From: Paralimibaculum aggregatum
GTDB lineage: Bacteria; Pseudomonadota; Alphaproteobacteria; Rhodobacterales; Rhodobacteraceae
Reading direction: 5' to 3'
DNA length: 64,000 nt
Assembly (NCBI RefSeq): GCF_030270585.1
Contig: NZ_BSYI01000014.1
Span: 1-64,000, forward strand
The notes under the pieces are model-generated. The model was not told the origin of the DNA and did not search any database. It was given only the letters and a program-made list of their open reading frames with translations. Every line of letters begins with the position of its first letter. Within the stretch, counting starts at the first letter, position 1. This document shows positions 10,259 through 17,433 of this stretch, piece by piece. The translations under genes were made by a program, and so were the position numbers.

Positions 10259-10780
10259 GTGAGCGCGGACCCCGCCGCCGGCGCGCCCGCGGATGCGGAG
10301 GCCGGCGCGCGGATGCTCGCCAGGGCGGCGCTCGACGAGGCGCTGATCGCCGTCCGGGCCTATGACACCAAGGCCCAGATCGTCGGCGTCGGCTACATCT
10401 TCGCGCTCGGCGTGGTCGAGCGGATCGCCGACGCGCTCGAGCCCGGCTTCGCGATCAGCGTCGGCTTCGTCGTCGCGGCCTGGGCGACGCTGGTGCTGCC
10501 GGCGGTGATGTTCGGCTATGTGCTCTACCCCACGCGCAAGACGGTGCAGGGGCCGTCCGGGCGCGGCCTGCTCTATCTCCGCGCCGGCGCCTTCGCCGAG
10601 CCGGCGGCCTATGTCGCCGCCGCGCGGGAGGCCGACCCGCTGCGCGAGATCGCCGCCGAGCTGTTCAGCGTCTCGCAGCTGCGCGAGATCAAGCGCCGGC
10701 GCTTCCTGCGCGCGCTGTTCGCCGCCGGCGCGGCGCTGATGCTGCTGCTCGCCGCCCATATCCTGCAGGCGCTGCTGTGA
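10259..10780 (+). CDS. PycTM-like small membrane protein
   Basis: A 173-residue integral membrane protein with a GTG start 7 bp behind fumC. Three hydrophobic segments are visible: about 45-62 (VGYIFALGVVERI), 68-90 (ISVGFVVAAWATLVLPAVMF) and 152-172. The first helix is preceded by YDTKAQIVG, and the last by a charged stretch LREIKRRRFLRALF. This layout, a D-x-KA-type motif before TM1 and a helical cytosolic region before TM3, resembles the transmembrane effector domain of Pycsar systems (PycTM). There is no nucleotide cyclase beside it. The similarity was judged by eye only. The stop overlaps the next GTG start. Confidence 0.5.
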   Translation: MSADPAAGAPADAEAGARMLARAALDEALIAVRAYDTKAQIVGVGYIFALGVVERIADALEPGFAISVGFVVAAWATLVLPAVMFGYVLYPTRKTVQGPSGRGLLYLRAGAFAEPAAYVAAAREADPLREIAAELFSVSQLREIKRRRFLRALFAAGAALMLLLAAHILQALL

Positions 10781-11205
10781 GGGCAGCCGCGGCGCTGCTG
10801 GTGCTGGCGCTCGCCGCGGGCAATTGCGGCGGCACGCCGGAGCGGGCCTCGGCGCTGCTGCCGCCGGCCCGGGCGGCGGAGCTCCGGGCCGCGGCGGAGG
10901 CCCGGCTCGACGGGCCCTGGGGCGAGGCGGCGCTCGCGCATTTCCTCTCGCTCGACCCGGCGGACCGGGCGGCGGTCGCGGCGACCGCGCGGCGCGGCCA
11001 CGGCGCCATTGGGTTCGCCGGCACCGGCCCGGCCGCGCGCGAGGCGGCGGCCTTCGCCGGGCTGCTGGTCGAGGCCGGCTGGCTCGCCCCGGCCACCGCG
11101 ATCGGCGCGGACGGCGCGGCCCGGCCGGTCTGGCTGCTCACCGCGGAGGGCGATGTCGCGATGCCGGGGCTGCTGCGCCGGGCCGGGATCGACCGCGCGC
11201 ACTGA
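10777..11205 (+). CDS. Exported protein of unknown function
   Basis: A 142-residue protein that begins with a GTG overlapping the stop of the previous gene (GTGA), so translation is probably coupled. Residues 1-16 are a signal-like hydrophobic run ending ALAAGNCGG; the Cys context is not a proper lipobox. The rest is Ala-rich and helical with the segment AALAHFLSLDPADRAAVA. I do not recognise the family. The last 25 codons (from WLLTAEGDVAMPGLLRRAG onward) are repeated three more times downstream as part of a tandem DNA repeat. Confidence 0.6.
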   Translation: MRAAAALLVLALAAGNCGGTPERASALLPPARAAELRAAAEARLDGPWGEAALAHFLSLDPADRAAVAATARRGHGAIGFAGTGPAAREAAAFAGLLVEAGWLAPATAIGADGAARPVWLLTAEGDVAMPGLLRRAGIDRAH

Positions 11206-11800
11206 GGCGGGACGCTCGGGCCGGGCGATGCCCCGGGCCGCGCGCGCGGCCGGCGCCATCGCCAGGCGGCCGGCCCCGGGCGGTCGGCACCAGGCCGGCC
11301 GGCCTGACTGCTCACCGCGAGGAGCGATCTCGCAATGCCGGGGCAGCCGCGCCGGGCCGGAATCGACCGCGCGCGCTGAGTCGGGAGGCTCGGGCCGGGC
11401 AAATATCCCGGGCCGGGCGCGCGGCCGCCACCATCGCGAGGCGGTCGGCGCCGGGCCGGCCGGTCTGGCTGCTCACCGCGAAAGGCGATGTCGCGATGCC
11501 GGGGCTGCTGCGCCGGGCCGGGATCGACCGCGCGCACTGAGGCAGGAGGCTCGGGCCGGGCGATGCCCCGGGCCGCGCGCGCCGCCGGCGCAATCGCCAG
11601 GCGGCCGGCCCCGGCGGTCGGCACCAGGCCGGCCGGCCTGACTGCTCACCGCGAGGGGCGGTGCCGCGATGCCGTGGCTGCCGCGCCGGGCCGGGATCGA
11701 CCGCGCGCGCCGAGGCGGGTCGCTCGGACCTGGTGGTGCCCCGGGCCGCGCGCGCAGCCGGCGCCATCGCCGGACGGCCATCGCAGGGCGGCCGGCGCCG
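11131..11800 (+). repeat. Nested tandem repeat from the 3' end of the upstream gene
   Basis: Four imperfect copies of a 160-175 bp unit begin at 11131, 11305, 11466 and 11639, each with a TGRCTGCTCACCGCG start and a GGATCGACCGCGCGC core. Copies 1 and 3 match each other best, and so do 2 and 4, so the block is also a 335-bp dimer repeated twice (11131-11465 and 11466-11800). The first copy includes the last codons of the coding region; copy 3 still encodes nearly the same 25 residues, followed by TGA. Copies 2-4 are otherwise non-coding. Confidence 0.85.
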
Positions 11801-11811
11801 GGCGGGCCGGC

Positions 11812-12111
11812 CTAGCTGCGCCGGCGCCGGCGGCCCCTGGCGCGGCCGATCACCGCGGCGGCGAAGACCACCAGCGCCGCGGCGACGAAACCGGCGGTGA
11901 GCGTGCGGAGCCAGGACCAGCCGGCGAACAGCGGATCGAGCGCCCAGGTGACGTCGAAGACGGCCAGCGCGGCGACCGCGAGGGCGACGAAGCCGAGCAT
12001 GCCGAGGCTGGTCTCCGGCAGGTCCGCCCGCGGCTGGCCGAGCCAGCGGCGGGTGATCGCGAAGAGCGCCGCCGACGCGGCGAGGGCAGGCAGTCCGACA
12101 GGCAGAACCAT
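11812..12111 (-). CDS. Small three-helix membrane protein
   Basis: A 99-residue hydrophobic protein with about three membrane helices (residues 4-20, 37-54, 67-88) and a strongly basic C-terminal end, [10 protein letters not shown], that should lie in the cytosol. I do not recognise a family. GGAGA lies ahead of the ATG. It is convergent with the repeat block, its stop being 12 bp from the end of that block, and divergent from the zinc peptidase gene. Confidence 0.5.
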   Translation of the reverse strand: MVLPVGLPALAASAALFAITRRWLGQPRADLPETSLGMLGFVALAVAALAVFDVTWALDPLFAGWSWLRTLTAGFVAAALVVFAAAVIGRARGRRRRRS

Positions 12112-12293
12112 GATGCATCTCCGGCGGACCGGGCGATCCCGGCGGGCCGGCGGGCCGCCGGCACCGGGGGCGCGCGGAGGGTCCGGGCACGCGCCGCCAA
12201 GCCATGTACGTGCGGCCCCGCCGGGCTACAATGGAGGGCGTGAGATTCTGCGCGGAGCGGGCGGGCCGCCGCCGCGGCAAGGGGGAGACAGGC

Positions 12294-13262
12294 ATGAAAT
12301 GGCGCGGACGGCGAAGCAGCCGGAACATCTCCGACCGGCGGAGCGGCAGCGGCAGTGGCGGCGGCCGCGGCGGCGGGCTGGGCGGCCTCGGCAGCATCCT
12401 GCGCGGCGGCCGCGCGGCACCGCAGGGCCGCAGCCGCGGCCGGGTCACCCGGCGGCGCGGCGGCATCGGCCTGATCGGCATCGTCGTGCTGCTGGTCGGG
12501 ATGTATTTCGGCCTCGACCTCGCCCCCTTCCTGACCGCGATGCAGGGCGGCGACGGCGGCGGCATGGTCCCGGCGCCCCGCGAGGCCGGCCAGAGCCCGG
12601 CCGGCCCCAACACCATCGACGACGAGACCGAGGAATTCGTCGCCGTGGTGCTGGCCGATACCGAGGAGGTCTGGACCGCCGAGTTCGCGCGCCACGACGC
12701 GGCCTATGCCGAGCCGACCCTGGTGCTCTTCGCCGGCCAGGTGCGCTCGGCCTGCGGCTTCGCCAGCGCGGCGAGCGGGCCGTTCTACTGCCCGGCCGAC
12801 CGGCAGATCTATCTCGACACCGATTTCTTCCGCACGCTCGAGCGCCAGCTCGGCGCCCGCGGCGATTTCGCCCGGGCCTATGTGATCGCCCACGAGGTGG
12901 CGCATCACGTGCAGAACCTGATGGGCGTGATGGCCGAGACCGCGCGTGCCCGGCGCGGCGCCAGCGCAGCCGAGGCGAACGCGATCTCGGTGATGGTCGA
13001 GCTGCAGGCCGACTGCCTCGCCGGGCTCTGGGCGCAGCGCGCCGAGCGCCGCTTCGGCAGCCTCGAGCCCGGCGACATCGAGGAGGCGATGAACGCCGCG
13101 GCGCAGATCGGCGACGACGCGCTGCAGCGCCGCAGCCAGGGCCATGTGGTGCCCGACAGCTTCACCCATGGCAGCTCGGCGCAGCGCCAGCGCTGGTTCG
13201 CCGCCGGCTACCGCGGCGCCGGCATCGGCGCCTGCGACACCTTCTCGGCCGAGCGGCTCTGA
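12294..13262 (+). CDS. Neutral zinc metallopeptidase, YpfJ type
   Basis: A 322-residue membrane-anchored putative metalloprotease of the YpfJ/Zn_peptidase family. A basic Gly/Ser/Arg-rich N-terminus (1-55) precedes one membrane helix (IGLIGIVVLLVGMYFGLDL, about 58-76). The zinc site is YVIAHEVAHHVQNLMG, and the downstream ELQADCLAGLWA provides the third ligand region. Cys pairs in the outside domain (ACGFAS, FYCPADRQIYLD) fit the family. The start follows GGGGGAGACAGGC. The substrates of this family are unknown. Confidence 0.88.
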   Translation: MKWRGRRSSRNISDRRSGSGSGGGRGGGLGGLGSILRGGRAAPQGRSRGRVTRRRGGIGLIGIVVLLVGMYFGLDLAPFLTAMQGGDGGGMVPAPREAGQSPAGPNTIDDETEEFVAVVLADTEEVWTAEFARHDAAYAEPTLVLFAGQVRSACGFASAASGPFYCPADRQIYLDTDFFRTLERQLGARGDFARAYVIAHEVAHHVQNLMGVMAETARARRGASAAEANAISVMVELQADCLAGLWAQRAERRFGSLEPGDIEEAMNAAAQIGDDALQRRSQGHVVPDSFTHGSSAQRQRWFAAGYRGAGIGACDTFSAERL

Positions 13263-13293
13263 GCGCCGGCCGGGCCAGCGGGTGCCGCCGGCC

Positions 13294-13625
13294 GGGCCAT
13301 CGGAGGCCATCGGGGACGGCCGGGGGCGACCGCCCGGGCCGTCGGAGGCCACCGGGAGCAGCCGGGGGCGACCGCCCGGGCCGTCGGAGGCCATCGGGGC
13401 GGCCCGGGGGTGATCGGCCGGGCCATCGGAGGCCATCGTGGGCGGCCCGGAGGCGACCGGCCAGGCCATCGGGGACCATCGGGGGCGGCCGGGGGCGACC
13501 GGCCAGGCCGTCGGATGCCATCGGGGGCGGCCCAGGGGTGACCGGTCGGGCCGTCGGAGGCCATCGGGAGCGGCCGGGGGCGACGGCCCGGGCCATCGGA
13601 TGCCATCGGATGCCATCGGGTCCGC
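13294..13625. repeat. 42-bp minisatellite array
   Basis: Seven tandem copies of a 42-43 bp unit plus a partial one. The unit is of the form GGGCCATCGGAGGCCATCGG followed by a (G)GCGGCCGGGGGCGACCGSCC run. Most copies are exactly 42 bp, so all frames stay open through much of the array on both strands and give false repetitive ORFs. It fills the space between the zinc peptidase gene and the acetyltransferase gene. Confidence 0.85.
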
Positions 13626-13736
13626 CGGGCGCTGACCGGGGCGCGCCGGCCGGCCCCTCCCCCTCCGCGCCGGTCTGTGCGAGAATGCCGCCATGCAGCG
13701 ACGCAGCGAGGTCCGGCCGGCGCGCCGGCACAGCAG

Positions 13737-14177
13737 ATGAGCACGATCCGCCCGGCCGAGCTCTCGGAGGCCGCCGCGCTCGCCACGATCGCGCGCGCCG
13801 CCTATGGCGTCTATGTCGCCGAGATCGGCCGCAAGCCGCCGCCGATGCTGCAGGACTTTCCCGCCGCCATCGCCGCCGGGCGGGTCTGGGTCGCCCGGCG
13901 CCCGGCGCAGGGCTTCGTGATCGCTTTCGCCCGGGGCGCCGACTGGCATGTCGAGAACCTCGCGGTGAGCCCCGCGGCGCAGGGCAGCGGGCTCGGCCGC
14001 ACCCTGCTCGCCTATGCCGAGGCCGAGGGCCGCCGCCGCGGCCATCCCCGGGTCACGCTCTACACCAATGCCGCGATGTCCCGGGCGCTGGCGCTCTATC
14101 CGCGGCTCGGCTACCGTGAGACCGGCCGGACCCATGACGACGGCCTGCACCGCGTGCATTTCGCCAAGGATCTCTGA
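13737..14177 (+). CDS. GNAT family N-acetyltransferase
   Basis: A 146-residue acetyl-CoA-dependent acetyltransferase. It starts MSTIRPAELSEAAALATIAR, and the acetyl-CoA-binding motif A is visible in VENLAVSPAAQGSGLGRTLL (Q/RxxGxG/A type), followed by VTLYTNAAMSRALALYPRLG in the motif B region. The substrate cannot be told. The start is the ATG just after the minisatellite; a GTG 60 bp upstream lies partly in it and gives an atypical N-terminus. A DUF4169 gene follows after 19 bp on the same strand. Confidence 0.82.
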   Translation: MSTIRPAELSEAAALATIARAAYGVYVAEIGRKPPPMLQDFPAAIAAGRVWVARRPAQGFVIAFARGADWHVENLAVSPAAQGSGLGRTLLAYAEAEGRRRGHPRVTLYTNAAMSRALALYPRLGYRETGRTHDDGLHRVHFAKDL

Positions 14178-14196
14178 GCCGGAGGAGCGCGCCGCC

Positions 14197-14481
14197 ATGC
14201 CCGACCGCCCCGATGACAACCCCGACGACCGTCCCGATGACGACCGCGACGGCCGCCCCGACGATCGTCCCGCGGCCCCGCCGGTCAATCTCCGCCGCGC
14301 CCGCAAGGCCCGCGACCGGGCCGCGAAACGCGCCGCCGCCGATGCCAGCGCCGCGGCGCATGGCGTACCCGGGGCGGCGCGCAGCCTCGCCGCGGCGCGG
14401 CGCGAGAAGGCCGCGCGCGATCTCGAGGCGCATCGCCGCGAGCCGGCCCCCGGCAGCCCCGGGCCGGACGGCGATGGCTGA
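14197..14481 (+). CDS. DUF4169 family protein
   Basis: A 94-residue, very charged, probably helical protein. The family core is NLRRARKARDRAAKRAAADA followed by AHGVPGAARSLAAARREKAA. Ahead of this core there is an unusual 28-residue extension made of repeats of D-D-x-P and R-P-D-D. The function of DUF4169 is unknown. GGAGGAG precedes the ATG. The stop overlaps the start of the ribbon-helix-helix gene by 8 bp, an arrangement often seen for these two families in Rhodobacterales. Confidence 0.85.
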   Translation: MPDRPDDNPDDRPDDDRDGRPDDRPAAPPVNLRRARKARDRAAKRAAADASAAAHGVPGAARSLAAARREKAARDLEAHRREPAPGSPGPDGDG

Positions 14482-14737
14482 GCCGGAGGCGCCCGACCGG
14501 CCGGTGAAACGCTCGCTCACGCTCAGCGGCCACCGCACCTCGGTCAGCCTCGAGGCCGCCTTCTGGGACGCCTTCCGCGAACTCGCCGCCGGCCGCGGCG
14601 TCTCGGTCAACGCGCTCGCCGCCGAGATCGACGCCGCACGCATGCCGCCGGCCTCGCTGGCCAGCGCGATCCGGGTCTTCGTGCTGCGGGAAATCCGGGC
14701 CGGAAGCCCGCGCCGCGGCCCCGACCCCCGGGCCTGA
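14474..14737 (+). CDS. Ribbon-helix-helix domain protein
   Basis: An 87-residue protein of the RHH_4 type, a predicted small DNA-binding or regulatory fold. It has a beta-strand KRSLTLSGHRTSVSLEAAFW and helices FRELAAGRGVSVNALAAEID, then LASAIRVFVLREIR. Its start lies inside the end of the DUF4169 gene, so the two are probably translated together. The DNA target, if any, is not known; the pair may act jointly. Confidence 0.82.
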   Translation: MAEPEAPDRPVKRSLTLSGHRTSVSLEAAFWDAFRELAAGRGVSVNALAAEIDAARMPPASLASAIRVFVLREIRAGSPRRGPDPRA

Positions 14738-14788
14738 AATCGCCGCCCGCCACGGGCGCGAGACGGGCACCGCCCGGCTCCGGCGCGG

Positions 14789-14809
14789 CGCCCCCCTCGA
14801 TGGGGGGCG
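14789..14809. terminator. GC-rich hairpin between convergent genes
   Basis: CGCCCCCC and GGGGGGCG form an 8-bp perfect stem around TCGAT, with weaker pairing continuing outward. It lies between the convergent RHH and ccdA genes. There is no good T-run on the plus side, so it is only a possible terminator. Confidence 0.4.
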
Positions 14810-14837
14810 GCGCGCCGCTCCCCCCCGAAAAAGCCGG

Positions 14838-15584
14838 TCAGCCGATCCGGCCGAGCACCGGGAAGGTCTCGAGCAGCCAGAACGCCATCTGCTCGAAGCG
14901 GCCGGTGACCATCATCAGCCCGACCGCCACCAGCAGCGCCCCCATCGCCTTCTCGACCAGCCCCATGTGCCGGCGGAAGCGCCGCGCCCAGCGCAGGAAC
15001 GGCCCGACGAAGAGCGCCGCGACCAGGAACGGCAGCCCGAGCCCCAGCGCATAGACCGCGAGCAGCCCGGTGCCCGCCGCCAGCGTCTGCTCCTGCGCCG
15101 CCATGGTCAGGATCGCCGCCAGGATCGGCCCGATGCAGGGTGTCCAGCCGAACGCGAAGGCGAGCCCGATCACGTAGCTGGTGCCATAGCCGCCGGCCCG
15201 CGCCGGCCCCGCGAAGCGCGCCTCGCGGTTGAGGAACGGCAGCCGCAGGAGATGCAGGAAATGCAGCCCCATCACGATGATCAGCGCGCCGGCGATCTGC
15301 CCCAGCAGCGTCTTGTTCTGCAGCAGCGTCTGGCCCACCGCCGAGGCGCCCATGCCGAGCGCCACGAAGACCGTCGCCAGCCCCGCCACGAAGAAGCAGG
15401 CCGAGACGAAGACCCGCCGCTGGGTGGCCCGGTCGATCTCCTGCTCCTCGCCGCTGATCTGGTCCAGCGTGGTGCCGCCGAGATAGGCGAGATAGGGCGG
15501 CGCCAGCGGCAGCACGCAGGGGCTGAGGAAGCTCACCACGCCGCCGCCGAAGGCCGTCGCCACTCCGATGAGGCTGATCTCCAC
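14838..15584 (-). CDS. ccdA: CcdA/SoxV-type thiol-electron transporter
   Basis: A 248-residue inner-membrane protein with six or so helices that moves reducing equivalents from cytosolic thioredoxin to periplasmic thiols. The two redox cysteines are in FLSPCVLPLAPPYL (helix 1) and FGWTPCIGPIL (helix 4), and helices are spaced as in CcdA. The GTG at 15584 was chosen because AGGGAGAGA lies ahead. It follows a SoxX-like cytochrome on the same strand, so it could be SoxV, which serves the Sox system, but general cytochrome c maturation is equally possible. Confidence 0.85.
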   Translation of the reverse strand: MEISLIGVATAFGGGVVSFLSPCVLPLAPPYLAYLGGTTLDQISGEEQEIDRATQRRVFVSACFFVAGLATVFVALGMGASAVGQTLLQNKTLLGQIAGALIIVMGLHFLHLLRLPFLNREARFAGPARAGGYGTSYVIGLAFAFGWTPCIGPILAAILTMAAQEQTLAAGTGLLAVYALGLGLPFLVAALFVGPFLRWARRFRRHMGLVEKAMGALLVAVGLMMVTGRFEQMAFWLLETFPVLGRIG

Positions 15585-15698
15585 GCCGTCTCTCCCTTGC
15601 TGCCGAGCCTGCCGGAGCCCGCGCCCCACGGCTGACGAATAGGAGCAGCGCCGCCCGCGGGAAAGCCCCGACGATGCGCGCGGCGGCTCACAACTGCG

Positions 15699-16160
15699 TC
15701 AGTCCGGCGGCGTCTCGCCCGCCGCCGCCCCGGCATCCGGCGCCGGCGCCGCCGCCAGGAAGGCCACCAGGTCCTCGATCTCGGCCGCGGTGAGCCGCGG
15801 GCCGCCATAGCGCGGGTCCGCGGCGCCGAGCCGCTGCCCGGCGGCGAAATATCCGGGCATCGCGCTGCCCGGGCGGCGCACCTCGGGCGCGACGATGGCG
15901 AGCCGCACCGCGCCGGCGCCGGCCTCGGCCGCGAAGGCCCGCAGCGCCGCCAGCCCCGGCGCATCGCCCTGCCCGTGGCAGCCGGCGCAGCCGGTCGCCC
16001 CGGCATCGGCAAAGAGCGCCGCGCCGCGGGCCGGGTCGCCGGGCGCGCCGGTGAGGCTCCGCGAGATCCGCGCCGCATCCTCGATCACATAGGCCGCCGC
16101 GCCGCCGGCATCGGCCGCGCCGGCCGGCCCCGCGGCGCCAGCGATCAGCGCCGAGGCCAC
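15699..16160 (-). CDS. SoxX-like c-type cytochrome
   Basis: A monoheme cytochrome c of about 153 residues with a signal peptide. The heme site is GCAGCH, preceded by SLTGAPGDPARGAALFADAG, and the distal methionine is probably in PGSAMPGYF. The C-terminal helix is LTAAEIEDLVAFLAAA. The spacing and the LTG-PGDP-G motif fit SoxX, the small subunit of the SoxAX thiosulfate-oxidising cytochrome. The start is uncertain: the GTG at 16160 gives a short signal, while an upstream TTG in the tusA overlap gives a longer basic one. No soxA or soxYZ is in the window. Confidence 0.7.
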   Translation of the reverse strand: MASALIAGAAGPAGAADAGGAAAYVIEDAARISRSLTGAPGDPARGAALFADAGATGCAGCHGQGDAPGLAALRAFAAEAGAGAVRLAIVAPEVRRPGSAMPGYFAAGQRLGAADPRYGGPRLTAAEIEDLVAFLAAAPAPDAGAAAGETPPD

Positions 16161-16214
16161 GAGCCGCCGCGCCGCCCGCTTGAGCCGGCCCCGCCGCTCG
16201 GCTAGGACGGAGCG

Positions 16215-16475
16215 ATGAGCCAAACCCCCGACATCCCCGCCGCCGAGACCCCGGACGAGCTCGACACCTGCGGCCTGCTCTGCCCGCTGCCGGTGCTCAA
16301 GACCCGCAAGCGCCTGCAGGGGCTCGGCGCCGGCGCGCTGCTCCGGGTGCGCGCCGACGATCCGGCATCCCGGGTCGACATCCCGCATTTCTGCGCCGAG
16401 CAGGGCCATGCGCTGCTCGCGCTCGAGGAGGCGCCCGGCGGCGTGCTGGTCTTCCTGCTGCGCAAGGGCGGCTGA
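16215..16475 (+). CDS. TusA/SirA-like sulfur carrier
   Basis: An 86-residue cytosolic protein of the TusA family. The sulfur-accepting Cys is in DTCGLLCPLPVLKTRKRLQ, the CPxP motif of the family; a second Cys lies three residues ahead. TusA-type proteins carry persulfide sulfur to tRNA modification or sulfur-oxidation enzymes. It is divergent from the SoxX-like gene, which favours a sulfur-oxidation role, but this is inference. Start follows ACGGAG. Confidence 0.85.
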   Translation: MSQTPDIPAAETPDELDTCGLLCPLPVLKTRKRLQGLGAGALLRVRADDPASRVDIPHFCAEQGHALLALEEAPGGVLVFLLRKGG

Positions 16476-16491
16476 GACCGCCCCGCCGGGC

Positions 16492-17433
16492 TCACCGGAA
16501 CGCCGCACAGGGGTCCTCCCGGTCTGCCGGCGGCGCGAACCAGACATAGTCGTAGGGCAGGGCCCCGGCCGGATAGTCCGCCACCTGCCGCCGCGCCGGA
16601 TCGGTCTCGAGCTGGCCGAGCACGCGCAGCGCAAGCCCCGGCTCGCTGGCCGCGAGATAGAGCGGCATGCCCCGGTCGCGCCGGGCATGGCCGTTGCCCA
16701 TGATCGCCGCCACCTGGCCGCCGCCGAGCACCGCGGCGCGGCGCACCGCATGGGCCAGCCGGGCATCGCGCAGCCGCTGCGCCTCGACCATGCCGGGCGC
16801 CGCCGAGGCCGGCAGCGCGCCGCAATGCGCGGCCACCATCTCGGCCTCCGCCGCGGCCTGCTGGGCCGGCGGCAGCGGCGCCCCCAGCCCATAGGCCCTG
16901 GCCCCCGGGCCGAAGGCGATCCCGGCGCTCGCGCCGATCGCGAGCTTCAGCCGGTCGCGCGTCACCGCCGCCCCGGCGACATAGGCATCCCCCGCCGCCT
17001 CGAAGACCGGGCGGTAGAGCGCCCAGTCGGGCCAGCCGAGCCGGTCCCAGCCGATCGCCGGGCCGATCGCCGCCGCATCGCCGCCCTCGGCGCGGAACAC
17101 CAGGATGCCCTCCTCGCTGGCCTCCGGCACCATCTCGAAGGCGATGCCGGCGGGCGCGATCGCCGCCACCATGCGGGCCTGGCGCCGGTGATGCGCCGGA
17201 TTGTCGTGGATCTCGCCGAGCACCGCCACATCCGCCGCATCCAGCGCCGCCGCCAGCTCGGCCTCGGAGATCGCCCGCCCGGCGGCAACGTCCCAGATCA
17301 CGCCCTCGAGCGGGTGGCCGGTGGAGACCGGCCCGGTGCTGGCCGGCGCGCAGCCGGCGAGCCAGCCGAGCAGCGCCAGCGCCGCCAGGCCGAAGCCGCG
17401 CTGGATGCGCCCGATGCGGCCGGGGCCGCTCAT
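16492..17433 (-). CDS. ChaN family lipoprotein
   Basis: A 313-residue lipoprotein with a lipobox LAGC at about residues 25-28. The ChaN/PHA-type domain is marked by VAVLGEIHDNPAHHRRQARM, FEMVPEASEE, and the C-terminal AAIMGNGHARRDRGMP. Family members are thought to bind heme or iron outside the cell membrane. The start codon overlaps the stop of the upstream hydratase-like gene (ATGA), so the two form an operon of unknown joint purpose. Confidence 0.82.
   Translation of the reverse strand: MSGPGRIGRIQRGFGLAALALLGWLAGCAPASTGPVSTGHPLEGVIWDVAAGRAISEAELAAALDAADVAVLGEIHDNPAHHRRQARMVAAIAPAGIAFEMVPEASEEGILVFRAEGGDAAAIGPAIGWDRLGWPDWALYRPVFEAAGDAYVAGAAVTRDRLKLAIGASAGIAFGPGARAYGLGAPLPPAQQAAAEAEMVAAHCGALPASAAPGMVEAQRLRDARLAHAVRRAAVLGGGQVAAIMGNGHARRDRGMPLYLAASEPGLALRVLGQLETDPARRQVADYPAGALPYDYVWFAPPADREDPCAAFR

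Noticed and set aside
10259-11205. Complete Pycsar or CBASS defence system
   Set aside because: No cyclase or other signal-producing gene lies next to the PycTM-like gene; claiming a system would go beyond the evidence.
11009-12616. Long frames through the nested repeat on both strands
   Set aside because: They result from high GC and repeated units; only the gene at 10777-11205 and the small membrane protein at 11812-12111 have plausible starts.
13294-13625. Possible CRISPR array
   Set aside because: Units abut without unique spacers, the whole unit is repeated, and no cas gene is present.
13162-13786. Minus-strand frames with 14-residue repeats through the minisatellite
   Set aside because: Open only because the unit is 42 bp; several frames on both strands are open at once, which argues against coding.
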